A stretch of DNA of 64,000 bases from Haloarchaeobius sp. HME9146 (GCF_025399835.1 NZ_JAODVR010000001.1:62001-126000), one strand, 5' to 3'; positions 7,467 through 16,301 are shown, numbered from the stretch's first letter. Program-made: numbers and translations. The notes: generated by a model not told the origin, from the letters alone.

Positions 7467-9647
7467 TTACCGGACCAGCAACTCGACCGGGTGCCGAATC
7501 CCCTGCGACAGCAGGTCGCCTAACTGCTCGGTACAGGAGGTCCCCGACGCGACGACCGTTCCCTCGCCCGCGAACTGCTCGCGCAAGGGCTCGCCGACGG
7601 TCATGCTCATCTCGTAGTACTCCGACTTGTAGCCGAAGCTCCCGGCCATCCCGCAGCACTCGGTGTTGGAGGTGCGGACACTGGCTCCACAGTCTTCCAG
7701 CACTGCGACGGTGTACGGTTCCAGCCCGAGGGTGCGCTGCTGGCAGTGGCTGTGGTAGGCCACCTCGCTAGGTGGCGATTCCAGGGCACTCGAATCGGCC
7801 CCGTTCTCGAGGAGTCCGTAGAGGTACTCCATCACCTCGTAGCTCGCGTCCGCGAGGCGCTCGTACGCCTTCGGCGCGAGGAACTTCTCGTACTCCCGGT
7901 CGAACATCGCGAGGTCCGACGGCTCGACCACGACCACGTCGCGGTCCGCGTCGATGTGCTCGGCGAGGCTCGCGTACACCTCGTGGGCGTGATCCTCTGC
8001 AGTCGAAACCATGCCCTGCGATAGCGGGGCGCGCCCGGACGAGGCCATCTTCGGGACCTTGACGTGGACGTCCAGGGCTTCGAGCGCCCGGACCGCGGCC
8101 TTCCCGCGGTCGACCAGCACGTGGTTGGTGTAGAGGTCCGGATAGAGGACGGCCTCGCGGTCGGCCTCGTCGGCCGGAACCGTCGGTCCTCGCGAGTCGA
8201 ACCACTTTACCAGGGTCTCGCGCTGGAATTCTGGTAACTCGCGCCGGCGGTCGATGCCGAGGAACCGGTCCATCCCGGCCCGGACTGGGTCGGTACCGGC
8301 CACCCAGTTCGAGACGGGGGCGGTCGCACTCGCCAGTCGGGCTACAGAATCGAAGTTGCCGAACAACCGCTTGCCGAGGTCCAGTCCAGCGGGTTCCTCG
8401 TCCGGCGTCAGCCCGTCGACGAGGTGGTCGAATGCGTCGGCATCTGCGCCCTGATTCACGCGGTCGCGGACGACCGTGTTTATCCAGGGGATGTCGATCT
8501 TGACGGGGCAGGCGTTCACGCACCGGGTACAGCCGGTGCACATGTCGTTGAACTCGGCGGCACTGTCGAGACCGTGGACGCCGGCCTCCCAGCCGGTGCC
8601 GATTCCTCCTGAATAGGTCTCGCCGCCGAACCCGTGGCCGCCGACGGCCTGGAAGTTGCCACACGAGTTCGAGCACGCGCCACACCGGATGCAGTACAGG
8701 GTCTCGCGCAGGTGTTCGTCCTCGCGCATGTCGAAGCGGCCGTTGTCGAGCAGCACGAGGTGGAACTCGCGGTCCTCGCCCAATCCGCGCTCGTCGGTCT
8801 CGAAGTCGAAGGTCGGCGAGTCCGTGGGTGGGGTGAACAGCGAGATGTACTGCGAGATGTCCTGCCCCGTGGCCGCCTTCGAGATGATGTCGATGAAGGG
8901 GCCGAGTTCGCGAATAGAGGGGATGAGTTTCTCGACGCCCGCGACCGCGACGTGCGTGTCGGGCGTCACCGCGCACTTGCGGGCGTTGCCCTCGTTCGTG
9001 ACGAGCGCGATGGTGCCGGATTCGGCCATCACGAAGTTCGCGCCCGTGACGCCCACGTCGGCCTCCATGATGCGCTCGCCGAGGTAGTCCCGGGCGAACT
9101 TCGTCATCTCCTCGGCCGTCTCCAGGGGTTCCTCGGGCTCGAACACCTCGTTGAGCAGGTCGGCGATCTCCTCGCGGGACTTGTGCAGCGCCGGGCCGAC
9201 GAGGTGGCTCGGGGTCTCGTCCGCGAGCTGGATGACGAACTCGCCGAGGTCGGTCTCGTACACGTCGACCCCGGCGTCCGCGAGCGCGTCGTTGAGTTCG
9301 GTCTCCTCGGTCGTCATCGACTTCGACTTCACCAGCGTCTCGGCCGACTCCTGCTCGCAGACTTCCTCGACGTAGCGGTTCGCGTCCGCCGCGTCCTCGG
9401 CGAGGTAGACCGTCCCGCCGTTGGCCTCGACCGACTCCCGGACCGTCTCGATGAGGTGGTCGAGGTTCGCGATGGCGTCCTCCTTGATGGCCCGTGCCGC
9501 CTCGCGACTGTCTTCCCAGTCGTCGAAGCGGTCGATGGCTGCGTAGCGCTTCTCGTTCTTGTCCTGGACGCTCGGGCCGATGTTCGGGCCCTCCGCGTCG
9601 AGCAGGTGACGAATCTCCGCCGCCTTGCGTCTTCGTTCTGTGCTCAT
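7467..9647 (-). CDS. LutB-like LUD/4Fe-4S protein fused to a LutA-like CCG domain
   Basis: 726 residues. Residues about 75-300 form a LUD (lactate utilisation) domain with GANFVMAESGTIALVTNEGN. Two ferredoxin-type clusters follow, CIRCGACSNSC (319-329) and CTGCTRCVNACP (370-381). The C-terminal 250 residues look like paired CCG cysteine-rich domains; the second is intact (Cys635, ECCG at 663-666, Cys705), while the first reads ASSGRA and EPSDL where cysteines are usual. In bacteria LutA, LutB and LutC together oxidise L-lactate; here the A- and B-like parts are one chain. It is the last gene of the importer operon and its ATG overlaps the lutC stop by 4 nt. The reaction is inferred from family; the organic acid is not proven. 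Confidence 0.85.
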   Translation of the reverse strand: MSTERRRKAAEIRHLLDAEGPNIGPSVQDKNEKRYAAIDRFDDWEDSREAARAIKEDAIANLDHLIETVRESVEANGGTVYLAEDAADANRYVEEVCEQESAETLVKSKSMTTEETELNDALADAGVDVYETDLGEFVIQLADETPSHLVGPALHKSREEIADLLNEVFEPEEPLETAEEMTKFARDYLGERIMEADVGVTGANFVMAESGTIALVTNEGNARKCAVTPDTHVAVAGVEKLIPSIRELGPFIDIISKAATGQDISQYISLFTPPTDSPTFDFETDERGLGEDREFHLVLLDNGRFDMREDEHLRETLYCIRCGACSNSCGNFQAVGGHGFGGETYSGGIGTGWEAGVHGLDSAAEFNDMCTGCTRCVNACPVKIDIPWINTVVRDRVNQGADADAFDHLVDGLTPDEEPAGLDLGKRLFGNFDSVARLASATAPVSNWVAGTDPVRAGMDRFLGIDRRRELPEFQRETLVKWFDSRGPTVPADEADREAVLYPDLYTNHVLVDRGKAAVRALEALDVHVKVPKMASSGRAPLSQGMVSTAEDHAHEVYASLAEHIDADRDVVVVEPSDLAMFDREYEKFLAPKAYERLADASYEVMEYLYGLLENGADSSALESPPSEVAYHSHCQQRTLGLEPYTVAVLEDCGASVRTSNTECCGMAGSFGYKSEYYEMSMTVGEPLREQFAGEGTVVASGTSCTEQLGDLLSQGIRHPVELLVR

Positions 9648-10150
9648 CTGTCTTCGATGACGATGACGTGTACTTCGTTCGGGCCGTGGACCCCTTCGAC
9701 GAGGCCACCCATGTCGGCCGTCGCGGACGGACCGGTCGCGAACACGTAGGAATCGCGCCCGGACTCAAACTCGTCGGCGAGCCAGTCGACCGCGTCCCGG
9801 GTCCCGTCGACGAGCGCGCTGGCCGCGACGACCGCGACGTGGCGGTTCGGGTAGAGGCTCACCGGCTCGTCGCCCTCGGGCGTCGACCGGATGAGGATGC
9901 TGCCGAGCGCGGCCACACCGAGGCGGGCGGGCGTGACACCCGTCTCCGCGTCGGCGAGGTCAGACGGACTGGGGTCGGTTCCAACCGGCTCCGGGAGGCC
10001 GACGCCCTCGAACGGCAGCGGTGTCCCGACAGCGGGCGCGTCGACCGCCGCCGCGATTGCGGATTCAGCGTCCGCCGCAGGGACGACATCGACTGTCGCG
10101 CCGGTCTCGGCGACCGACTCCGTGAACGCGTCTGTGATACCCGTACTCAT
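9644..10150 (-). CDS. LutC-like LUD-domain protein
   Basis: 168 residues, nearly all one LUD domain. It ends with FATGPSATADMGGLVEGVHGPNEVHVIVIEDR, the typical LUD C-terminus (GPSATADIxxxxVxGxHGPxxxxVxL). LutC acts with LutA/LutB in L-lactate oxidation in Bacillus. Here it lies between the LivF-like ATPase and the LutB-like protein, overlapping both by 4 nt, so it is translated as part of the same operon. LUD domains occur in several small-acid pathways, so a substrate other than lactate remains possible. Confidence 0.8.
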   Translation of the reverse strand: MSTGITDAFTESVAETGATVDVVPAADAESAIAAAVDAPAVGTPLPFEGVGLPEPVGTDPSPSDLADAETGVTPARLGVAALGSILIRSTPEGDEPVSLYPNRHVAVVAASALVDGTRDAVDWLADEFESGRDSYVFATGPSATADMGGLVEGVHGPNEVHVIVIEDR

Positions 10151-10920
10151 ACCCCGAGGTACGTCTGCCGAAGGGCGTCGTCTTTTCGGAGTCGGTCCGT
10201 GCTGACCTCGGCGACGATCTGGCCCTCGTCGAGGATGTAGTGGCGCGACCCGATGGCGAGCGCGGCCGCGACGTTCTGCTCGACGAAGAAGACGGTCACG
10301 CCCTTCTCGTCGTTGATGTCCGCGATGATGTCCTCGATACGCCGGACGATGTAGGGCGCGAGCCCCTCGAACGGTTCGTCGAGCAGCATCAGGTCCGGGT
10401 TCGCGGCCAGCGCCCGGGCGATGGCGAGCATCTGCTGTTCGCCCCCGCTCATGTTCCGGGCGTGCTTCTCCCGCATGTCGTCGAGTTCCGGGAAGAACTC
10501 GAGGACCGCGTCCACCGACAGCGAGTCGTCGACGGTGTTCACCGCGAGCTGGATGTTCTCGACGACCGAGAGCCGCGGGAAGCAGCGTCGCTTCTCGGGG
10601 ACGATGGCGATGCCCCGGTTCGCGCGCTGGTAGGACTCCAGCCCGAGGATGGACTCGCCGCGGTAGCGGACGTCGCCGTTGGTCACCTCGGGCACGTCGC
10701 CGCCCATGATAGCCCGGATGGTCGTCGTCTTGCCTGCGCCGTTACGGCCGAGCAACGAGACGAGTTCGCCCTCGTGGATGGAGAGGTCGACGCCGAACAG
10801 CACCTGTCCCGTCTCGTAGCCGGCTTCGAGGCCGGCCACGTCGAGGACGACCGGCCCGTCCGCCGCGTCTCCATCTGCGTCCGATGCGTCGTCGCGTGGT
10901 GTGGCTGCGTCAGAACTCAT
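10147..10920 (-). CDS. livF: ABC transporter ATP-binding protein, LivF type
   Basis: 257 residues. Walker A GRNGAGKTTT (near 59), signature MSGGEQQML, Walker B LMLLDEPFEGLAP and the switch region VFFVEQNV are all present. The length and the GLAP motif after Walker B are typical of LivF, one of two ATPases of branched-chain amino-acid/urea/amide (HAAT) importers. An acidic N-terminal extension of about 25 residues is haloarchaeal. It overlaps livG and lutC by 4 nt each. The partner permeases and binding protein are encoded upstream in the same operon. The gene symbol is by family; branched-chain amino acids need not be the substrate. Confidence 0.85.
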   Translation of the reverse strand: MSSDAATPRDDASDADGDAADGPVVLDVAGLEAGYETGQVLFGVDLSIHEGELVSLLGRNGAGKTTTIRAIMGGDVPEVTNGDVRYRGESILGLESYQRANRGIAIVPEKRRCFPRLSVVENIQLAVNTVDDSLSVDAVLEFFPELDDMREKHARNMSGGEQQMLAIARALAANPDLMLLDEPFEGLAPYIVRRIEDIIADINDEKGVTVFFVEQNVAAALAIGSRHYILDEGQIVAEVSTDRLRKDDALRQTYLGV

Positions 10921-11735
10921 AGTTCCTCCCTGATGCCGCCGAGATAGGCGTCCTGGACTCGTTCGTCCGCCTGGACCTCCTCGGGCGTGCCCGTCGCGAT
11001 TATCGACCCGCGGTTGAGCACGCTGATGCGGTCGCTGATGGCGAGCACGACGTCCATGTCGTGCTCGATGAGGACGAGCGTGAGCCCCAGCTCGGACTGG
11101 AGCGACTGGATGAGTTCGGCGGTCGCGTTCGTCGCGTCCGGGCTCATCCCCGAGGTCGGCTCGTCGAGCAACAGCACGTCCGGGTCCGTGGCGAGCGCCA
11201 TGGCGATGCCGAGGCGGCGCTGGTCGCCGTGGCTCAGGTTCTTCGCGAGCGTGTCAGGGTCGGCGTCGAGGCCGACGCGCCGGAGGTGCTCGCGGGCCGC
11301 GTCCTCGCCGACCTCGCGGTGGTCGCGGAACAGGTCCCAGCTGAAGTCGCCGCGCTCGGTGGTCTGGGCGACCACGCGAACGTTCTCCAGGACGGTCTGG
11401 TCGGCGAAGAGTTCGTTCGACTGGAACGACCGTGCCAGCCCCTGGTGGGGGCGGTCGTACTCCGGGTCGTCCGTGATGTCGGTGCCGTCGAGGTAGATGC
11501 GCCCCGCGGTCGGTTCCAGGGTGCCCATGACGGAGTTGAACAGGGTGGTCTTCCCGGCCCCGTTCGGGCCGATGACGGCCCGGAGCTCGCCCGGTTCGAT
11601 GCCGAGCGAGACGTCGTCGACCGCGGTCACCTCGCCGAAGGTCTTCCGGAGCCCGTCGGTGGCGAGGGCTGCCTCGCTTCTGGGGACCGCCGGGTCGACG
11701 TCGACGTCCATCTTGCCCGGTGCTTCACCGCTCAT
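10917..11735 (-). CDS. livG: ABC transporter ATP-binding protein, LivG type
   Basis: 272 residues. Walker A GPNGAGKTTLF (near 55), a signature variant LSHGDQRRLG, Walker B VLLLDEPTSGMSP and the switch LIEHDMDVV identify LivG, the second ATPase of HAAT-type importers. The C-terminus LNRGSIIATGTPEEVQADERVQDAYLGG ends in the usual LivG tail. The gene overlaps livM and livF by 4 nt. It should form a heterodimer with LivF beneath the LivH/LivM permease pair. Confidence 0.87.
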   Translation of the reverse strand: MSGEAPGKMDVDVDPAVPRSEAALATDGLRKTFGEVTAVDDVSLGIEPGELRAVIGPNGAGKTTLFNSVMGTLEPTAGRIYLDGTDITDDPEYDRPHQGLARSFQSNELFADQTVLENVRVVAQTTERGDFSWDLFRDHREVGEDAAREHLRRVGLDADPDTLAKNLSHGDQRRLGIAMALATDPDVLLLDEPTSGMSPDATNATAELIQSLQSELGLTLVLIEHDMDVVLAISDRISVLNRGSIIATGTPEEVQADERVQDAYLGGIREEL

Positions 11736-12856
11736 TCGGCATCACCCCGGACCCGCGTGACGAGTCGAGAGATGCGACCGGTGAGGAAGCCCCAGACGCC
11801 TTCGAGCGGGGCCGCCACGACCACGATGACGAAGATGCCACCGAGGAAGAACGGCCAGTCCGCGGCGAGGTCGAGGCTCACGATACCGAGGTCGAGCACC
11901 CCGAAGTCGGTGAGGAACTCCTCGGCGAACTGCCAGAGGAACACCCCGGCGATGGGGCCGAAGAAGTACCGGACCCCGCCGAGCACCGCCATCAGGACGG
12001 TGTCACCGCTCGTGGTGACCGAGAGCGTCTCCAGTGACGCCCCGAAGTCGTTGATGGAGAGCAGTGCCCCGGCGAGGGCCGCGAACATCGCGCTCAGGGT
12101 GAACGACTGCACCTTGTAGCGCGTGGTGTTCACGCCCATCGCGCGGGCGAGGTTCTCGTTCTCGCGGATGGCCACCAGCGACCGCCCGAACGGCGAGCGC
12201 GTGATCTGCCAGAGCGCGAGCATCGCCGCGAGGAACACCAGCGCGACGAACCAGTACCAGTCGAGCGAGCCGAAGCCCGCGATGTCGAACGGGAGGGGCA
12301 GACTGAGTCGCCCCCGGGTCGTCTCGACGAAGCCGGGCAGGACGCCCTGGGAGATACCGTTCGAGCCGCCGGTGAGTTCGCCGGGGTTCTTGTTCGCCGT
12401 GAAGTGGATGGCCTGGGCGACCGCCAGCGTCAGGAAGGCGAAGTATATCTCGCCCTTTTGCACCGTGAGCCGGCCGATTCCATATCCAAGGCCAGCCGCG
12501 AGCACCATCCCGAGTACTGTCGAAAGGGGGAACCCGAGCACCGGGAAGCCCGCGTGCCCGGAGACGCCCAACGCGGCGGCGTACATCCCGATGCCGAGGA
12601 ACATGGCGTGCCCGAACGAGAGCAAGCCCGTGTACCCGAACAGCAGGTTGAACGCCGCGACGTACAGCATCCAGATGAGCATCGTGGCCGCGATGGCCTC
12701 GAACCCGAGCAGGAACGGGAGCGACACGAGTGGTTTGAGCAGCACCACGAGCGCGATGAGGCCGAGTGGGATGCGGTAGCGCTGGGCCAGCGCCTTCGCG
12801 GTGGCGAGGGAATCGGAGTCGCGTTCGGCCTCGCCGTGGACCGTCTCGCCGCTCAT
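11732..12856 (-). CDS. livM: branched-chain type ABC transporter permease LivM
   Basis: 374 residues. After an acidic 30-residue cytoplasmic N-terminus come about 8-10 hydrophobic segments with landmark LivM motifs: YTGLLSFGHAMFLGIGMY (near 88-105), the cytoplasmic coupling loop SPFGRSLVAIRENENLARAMG, and GPIAGVFLWQ near the C-terminus. I chose the ATG at 12856 because it gives the acidic N-terminus and a 4 nt overlap with the livH stop; a much longer open frame continues upstream inside livH and is not the gene. It forms the membrane channel with LivH. Confidence 0.87.
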   Translation of the reverse strand: MSGETVHGEAERDSDSLATAKALAQRYRIPLGLIALVVLLKPLVSLPFLLGFEAIAATMLIWMLYVAAFNLLFGYTGLLSFGHAMFLGIGMYAAALGVSGHAGFPVLGFPLSTVLGMVLAAGLGYGIGRLTVQKGEIYFAFLTLAVAQAIHFTANKNPGELTGGSNGISQGVLPGFVETTRGRLSLPLPFDIAGFGSLDWYWFVALVFLAAMLALWQITRSPFGRSLVAIRENENLARAMGVNTTRYKVQSFTLSAMFAALAGALLSINDFGASLETLSVTTSGDTVLMAVLGGVRYFFGPIAGVFLWQFAEEFLTDFGVLDLGIVSLDLAADWPFFLGGIFVIVVVAAPLEGVWGFLTGRISRLVTRVRGDAE

Positions 12857-13872
12857 TCGAGGAACCCCTCCTCGCCGAACAGGCCGCGTGGTCTGACCAG
12901 CAGGATGAGCACCATCACCAGATACGGCACGATGCCGCCGATGTCCGCCCCGAGGACGCCGATACCGGTGACCTCCGACAGCGCGTCGCCAATCGCCGGG
13001 ACGAGGAAACGCGCCTCGCCGATGATGATGCCGCTGACGACGCTGCCGAACAGGCTGCCGACGCCGCCGACCACGACCACGACGAACGCGAGGATGACGA
13101 ACGTCTCGCCCATCGTCGTGTTCATCGTGTACTCGGGCGCATAGAGCGCGCCGGCGAGGCCCGCGATGGCCGCCCCCACGAAGAACATCGTGGTGAAGCG
13201 GAACGGGAGGTTCACGCCGACGAACTCGGTCATCTCGCCGTCCTGCACGCCGGCCCGGACGGTCAGGCCGTAGTCGGTCTTCGAGATGAGTGCGTAGACG
13301 GCGACGACCGTGACGACCGCGACCGCGACGATGAACAGGCGGAACGCGCCCACCTGCGTCGGGCCGAGGTCGACGCTCGCCGCGAGCAGGCCGGGCTTGT
13401 CGTAGCCCAGCGGCTGGGTGCCCCAGTGGCTCTCGATGACCTGCTCCATCATCATCGTCAGGCCGAACGTCGCGAGCAGGCTGACGATGGGGTCCTGGTC
13501 GTACAGGTACCTGAGGACCGTCATCTCGAGCAACACACCGACGACCCCGACGAAGACGGGGACGAGCACGAGGGCCGCCCAGAACGGCAGCCCCAGCGTG
13601 ACGACGACCGAGTACGAGGCGTACGCGCCGAGCATGAAGAACGCCCCGTGGGCGAAGTTCACGATGCCCATCAGCCCGAGGATGAGCGACAGCCCGAGCG
13701 TGATGAGCACCAGGACCATCCCGTAGACGAGGCCACCGATGGCCTGGTCGATGAACAGCCCCGGGTCGACCGCCGCCGTGATGCCCAGCAGGACGAGCGT
13801 CACGACGCCGACCACCCACCAGACGGGCGAGACGTTCACGAGTCGCTCACGCGTGAGTTGTGTCGTGCTCAT
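12853..13872 (-). CDS. livH: branched-chain type ABC transporter permease LivH
   Basis: 339 residues with about 8 transmembrane segments. LivH-type features include GMVLVLITLGLSLILGLMG and MGIVNFAHGAFFMLGAY in the first third, MMEQVIESHWG in the middle, a coupling loop around GVQDGEMTEFVGVN, and GGVGSLFGSVVSG. It lies 6 nt downstream of the substrate-binding protein gene and overlaps livM by 4 nt. LivH pairs with LivM to form the translocation path for small amphipathic solutes. Confidence 0.87.
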   Translation of the reverse strand: MSTTQLTRERLVNVSPVWWVVGVVTLVLLGITAAVDPGLFIDQAIGGLVYGMVLVLITLGLSLILGLMGIVNFAHGAFFMLGAYASYSVVVTLGLPFWAALVLVPVFVGVVGVLLEMTVLRYLYDQDPIVSLLATFGLTMMMEQVIESHWGTQPLGYDKPGLLAASVDLGPTQVGAFRLFIVAVAVVTVVAVYALISKTDYGLTVRAGVQDGEMTEFVGVNLPFRFTTMFFVGAAIAGLAGALYAPEYTMNTTMGETFVILAFVVVVVGGVGSLFGSVVSGIIIGEARFLVPAIGDALSEVTGIGVLGADIGGIVPYLVMVLILLVRPRGLFGEEGFLE

Positions 13873-13878
13873 CGACCG

Positions 13879-15147
13879 TTAGAACGAGCACCCGGTGTCG
13901 GCCACCGAACGCGCCACGTCGTCCCCCGCGAACGTCTTGGTCGCGGTGAACCAGCGCTTGTAGGGGTCGTCCTGCATGTCGCTCTCCGGGAGCGCCTCCA
14001 TGCTGAACGTCGGCTGGATGAGCTGGTGGTCGCCCTCGCGCCAGTACATCTTCTCGCCGCCCTTGATGTCCTTCGCGGGCGAGGTGACCTCGTGGCCTTC
14101 GAGGGCCGAGCGCATCTCCTCGGCACCCGAGGAGTCCGCCCGGACCGCCGCCCGGACCGCCTGGTCCATCGCGACGTAGCCGAGGTAGTGCCGGACGTAG
14201 GGGCTGGTCTCGGAGTTCTCCGCGACGCGGGTCGCGAAGTCGTTGCTGGCGCTGTTGTCCACGCCGGGACCCCAGACCTGACCGGCCGCGTCGAGCACGC
14301 TGGCCGCCTTCTTGTCGTTGTACACCGCGTCCTCCAGCTGGTGCATCGCGAGGACGTGGTTCTCGTGCATGCCCTTCGCGAGGAGCTGGTTCGTCGCCTT
14401 GCGCAGGTCCAGCCCCGCGACGAGCATGCCGATACCGTCCGCATCGGCAGACTTCGCCTCGTTGAGGTACGGCGCGTAGTCGTCGTTGGGGAACGGCGTC
14501 GCCGACTTCCCGACGACGGTCTTGCCCTGCGATTCGAGGATGCGCGTGACCGCCGCCTGGGCGGTCTGGCCCCACGAGTAATCGGAGTACAGCAGGTACC
14601 AGTTGTCCGCCTGGTTCGCCATCTCCTCGCCGATGGTCGCCGCGAGCATCGAGTTCGAGGTCGTCGGCCGGAACACGTACTTGCCACAGCCGCTCCCCGT
14701 CAGCGCGTCACTGTGCGCGCCGGTCGGGAAGTAGACGACCTCGTTCTGCGAGGCCCACTCGCCCATCTTCAGCGCCACACTGGAGGAGACCGCGCCCATG
14801 GTGAAGTCTGCGCCGTCCTCCGTGACGAGCTTCTTCATCCGGCTGACGCCGGTGCTCGGTTCGAGCTTCGTGTCGCCGGTGACGATCTCGATGTCGACGC
14901 CGAGTTCGTCCTTGAGGTCCTCGACCGCCATCTTCGCGCCGTCGAGCGCCGACTCGCCGAACACGGCGAACGGGCCGGACAGCGAGGTCGTGTAGCCGAC
15001 TGTCAACGTGTCGGTGCCACCACCGCCACCACCCAGGCCGCCGAGACAGCCCGAGAGTCCGGTGAGGCCGGCGACCCCGGCCGCGCCGAGGGTCTTCAGT
15101 GCAGTACGTCTACTCGTTCCCGTGCCGCGATTGTTGGTGCCACCCAT
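13879..15147 (-). CDS. ABC transporter substrate-binding lipoprotein (Peripla_BP_6 type)
   Basis: 422 residues. The Tat signal has RR at residues 13-14, a hydrophobic stretch and a lipobox LSGC (Cys34), so the protein should be exported folded and anchored outside the membrane. A Gly-rich linker leads to the binding domain: DTLTVGYTTSLSGPFAVFGE, then the hinge and lobes with typical type-I periplasmic binding protein spacing. I chose the ATG at 15147 because the Tat signal follows and a TATA-like GCTTATA lies 25-31 nt upstream. As first gene of the seven-gene operon it defines the transported ligand. Relatives bind branched-chain amino acids, urea or amides; the linked LUD genes suggest a hydroxy acid here. 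Confidence 0.85.
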   Translation of the reverse strand: MGGTNNRGTGTSRRTALKTLGAAGVAGLTGLSGCLGGLGGGGGGTDTLTVGYTTSLSGPFAVFGESALDGAKMAVEDLKDELGVDIEIVTGDTKLEPSTGVSRMKKLVTEDGADFTMGAVSSSVALKMGEWASQNEVVYFPTGAHSDALTGSGCGKYVFRPTTSNSMLAATIGEEMANQADNWYLLYSDYSWGQTAQAAVTRILESQGKTVVGKSATPFPNDDYAPYLNEAKSADADGIGMLVAGLDLRKATNQLLAKGMHENHVLAMHQLEDAVYNDKKAASVLDAAGQVWGPGVDNSASNDFATRVAENSETSPYVRHYLGYVAMDQAVRAAVRADSSGAEEMRSALEGHEVTSPAKDIKGGEKMYWREGDHQLIQPTFSMEALPESDMQDDPYKRWFTATKTFAGDDVARSVADTGCSF

Positions 15148-15171
15148 GTCAATCCATTTCAAACCCGTTGG

Positions 15172-15178
15172 TATAAGC
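15172..15178 (-). promoter_or_regulatory. TATA-like element for the importer/LUD operon
   Basis: On the minus strand GCTTATA lies 25-31 nt before the ATG at 15147. It is the only clear promoter for the seven overlapping or near-contiguous genes down to 7467. Confidence 0.55.
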
Positions 15179-15261
15179 ACCTATGGTGGTCTCCCGTATC
15201 GCCGGCGATGAATTTACGGTCGAAGGCTGGAATAATCAAGAACTCACAGAACCCGTGTTAG

Positions 15262-15297
15262 TTTGCCACAAAGTGCCAAATTCTCACCGGTTGGCAA
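15262..15297. promoter_or_regulatory. inverted-repeat cluster upstream of the importer operon (possible operator)
   Basis: TTTGCCAC (15262-15269) and GTGCCAAA (15273-15280) form a hairpin-like inverted repeat with one mismatch and a 3 nt centre. GCCAA (15275-15279) can alternatively pair with TTGGC (15291-15295). The site lies about 115-150 nt upstream of the operon start in a 311 bp gene-free region shared with trkA. A regulator-binding role is inference. Nothing else recognisable occurs in 15180-15425. Confidence 0.3.
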
Positions 15298-15426
15298 GAG
15301 ACTGTAGACGACTGCTTGGTACACCGCCGACACCGCCGACACCGTCGGCACGACGCGAGGCCGGCCGATCCGTCCTGCTGAGTTCGAGAATCGCACTGGG
15401 GGAAACCGATGCCCGAGGCGGACGCA

Positions 15427-15434
15427 CTTTTTTA
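15427..15434 (+). promoter_or_regulatory. TATA-like element for the TrkA-like gene
   Basis: CTTTTTTA lies 25-32 nt before the ATG at 15459, consistent with a leaderless transcript. Confidence 0.5.
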
Positions 15435-15458
15435 CCCCCCGGTGTCGTAGCCACTCGC

Positions 15459-16112
15459 ATGAAGTTCGTTATCGTGGGCTACGGTCGCGTCGGAACCCGA
15501 ACCTGCCGCATCCTCGCGGAGGAGGGTCACGAGGTAATCGTCGTCGACAACGACTACGACAAGGTCCAACGTGCACGCAAAGAGGGCTTCACCGTCGTCG
15601 AGGGCGACGGCGAGGAGGAGGACGTTCTCGAAGAGGCCGGTATCGCGGACGCCGACGCCATCGCCGCACTCACGCCCGACCTGAACGTGAACTTCACCGC
15701 CTGCATGGTCGGGAAACACCACGGGGCCCGTACCGTCTTGCGCATCGACGAGGACTACCGGGAGGACATCTACGAGAAGTACGCCAACGACGTGGACGAG
15801 GTCATCTACCCCGAACGCCTCGGGGCCGCAGGCGCGAAGACCGCCATGCTCGGCGGCGACTTCAACGTCCTCGCGGACATCACGGAGAAACTCCAGTTCT
15901 CCGTGTTCGAGATTCCGGCGGACTCCCCGCTCGTCGGCAAGCGCGTCGTCGAGGTCGACCTCCCGGAGGAGGCCCGCATCTACGCCCACGGCCACGCGAA
16001 CGAGTCCCTGACCATCCCGATGCCGACCACGAGCATCGAGGCCGGAGACCAGCTCGCCGTCGTCGTCGAGACCGAACGCGTCGGTGAGGTACGAGACGCA
16101 CTGTCGGCCTGA
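15459..16112 (+). CDS. trkA: TrkA-like potassium uptake regulatory protein (RCK)
   Basis: 217 residues. The N-terminus MKFVIVGYGRVGTRT is the RCK_N Rossmann fold with GYGRVG at 7-12, and an acidic residue follows the second strand (VIVVDND), as in NAD-binding RCK domains. About 140 residues later comes an RCK_C (TrkA_C) domain, FEIPADSPLVGKRVVEVDLPEEARI. Such cytoplasmic proteins gate TrkH/KtrB potassium channels in response to nucleotides. No channel gene is adjacent, so the partner is encoded elsewhere. The ATG fits the promoter and the Rossmann start; a longer frame from 15183 lacks support. Confidence 0.85.
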   Translation: MKFVIVGYGRVGTRTCRILAEEGHEVIVVDNDYDKVQRARKEGFTVVEGDGEEEDVLEEAGIADADAIAALTPDLNVNFTACMVGKHHGARTVLRIDEDYREDIYEKYANDVDEVIYPERLGAAGAKTAMLGGDFNVLADITEKLQFSVFEIPADSPLVGKRVVEVDLPEEARIYAHGHANESLTIPMPTTSIEAGDQLAVVVETERVGEVRDALSA

Positions 16113-16301
16113 ACGCAGGCGCCAGGCTCGTTTTCGTCGGATATCGAACGCCCAGTGACGACCGTCGAGTCGTCCCGGAAAGGGGGGAAGAGGAGCGATT
16201 GTGGGGGGAGAGACAGCGGTGTGCCGGGGTGCGCGCCGAGTGAGGATGGGATCGCGAGGCCGTCGGACCGCGCACCCGGTTGCAGCCATCCGCGGAGACA
16301 G
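16113..16301. other. gene-free stretch between the TrkA-like and aldolase-like genes
   Basis: I see no coding region in this part. The whole gap between genes runs to 16440. Its last third holds a TATA-like box, a possible 30-residue reading frame, and the promoter of the next gene, each listed separately. A purine-rich run (AAAGGGGGGAAGAGGAG, about 16180-16196) may be part of the trkA 3' end. Confidence 0.4.

Noticed and set aside
12766-15261. 831-codon + frame across the livH and binding-protein genes
   Set aside because: Shadow frame in antisense to membrane and binding-protein genes that have clear family motifs.
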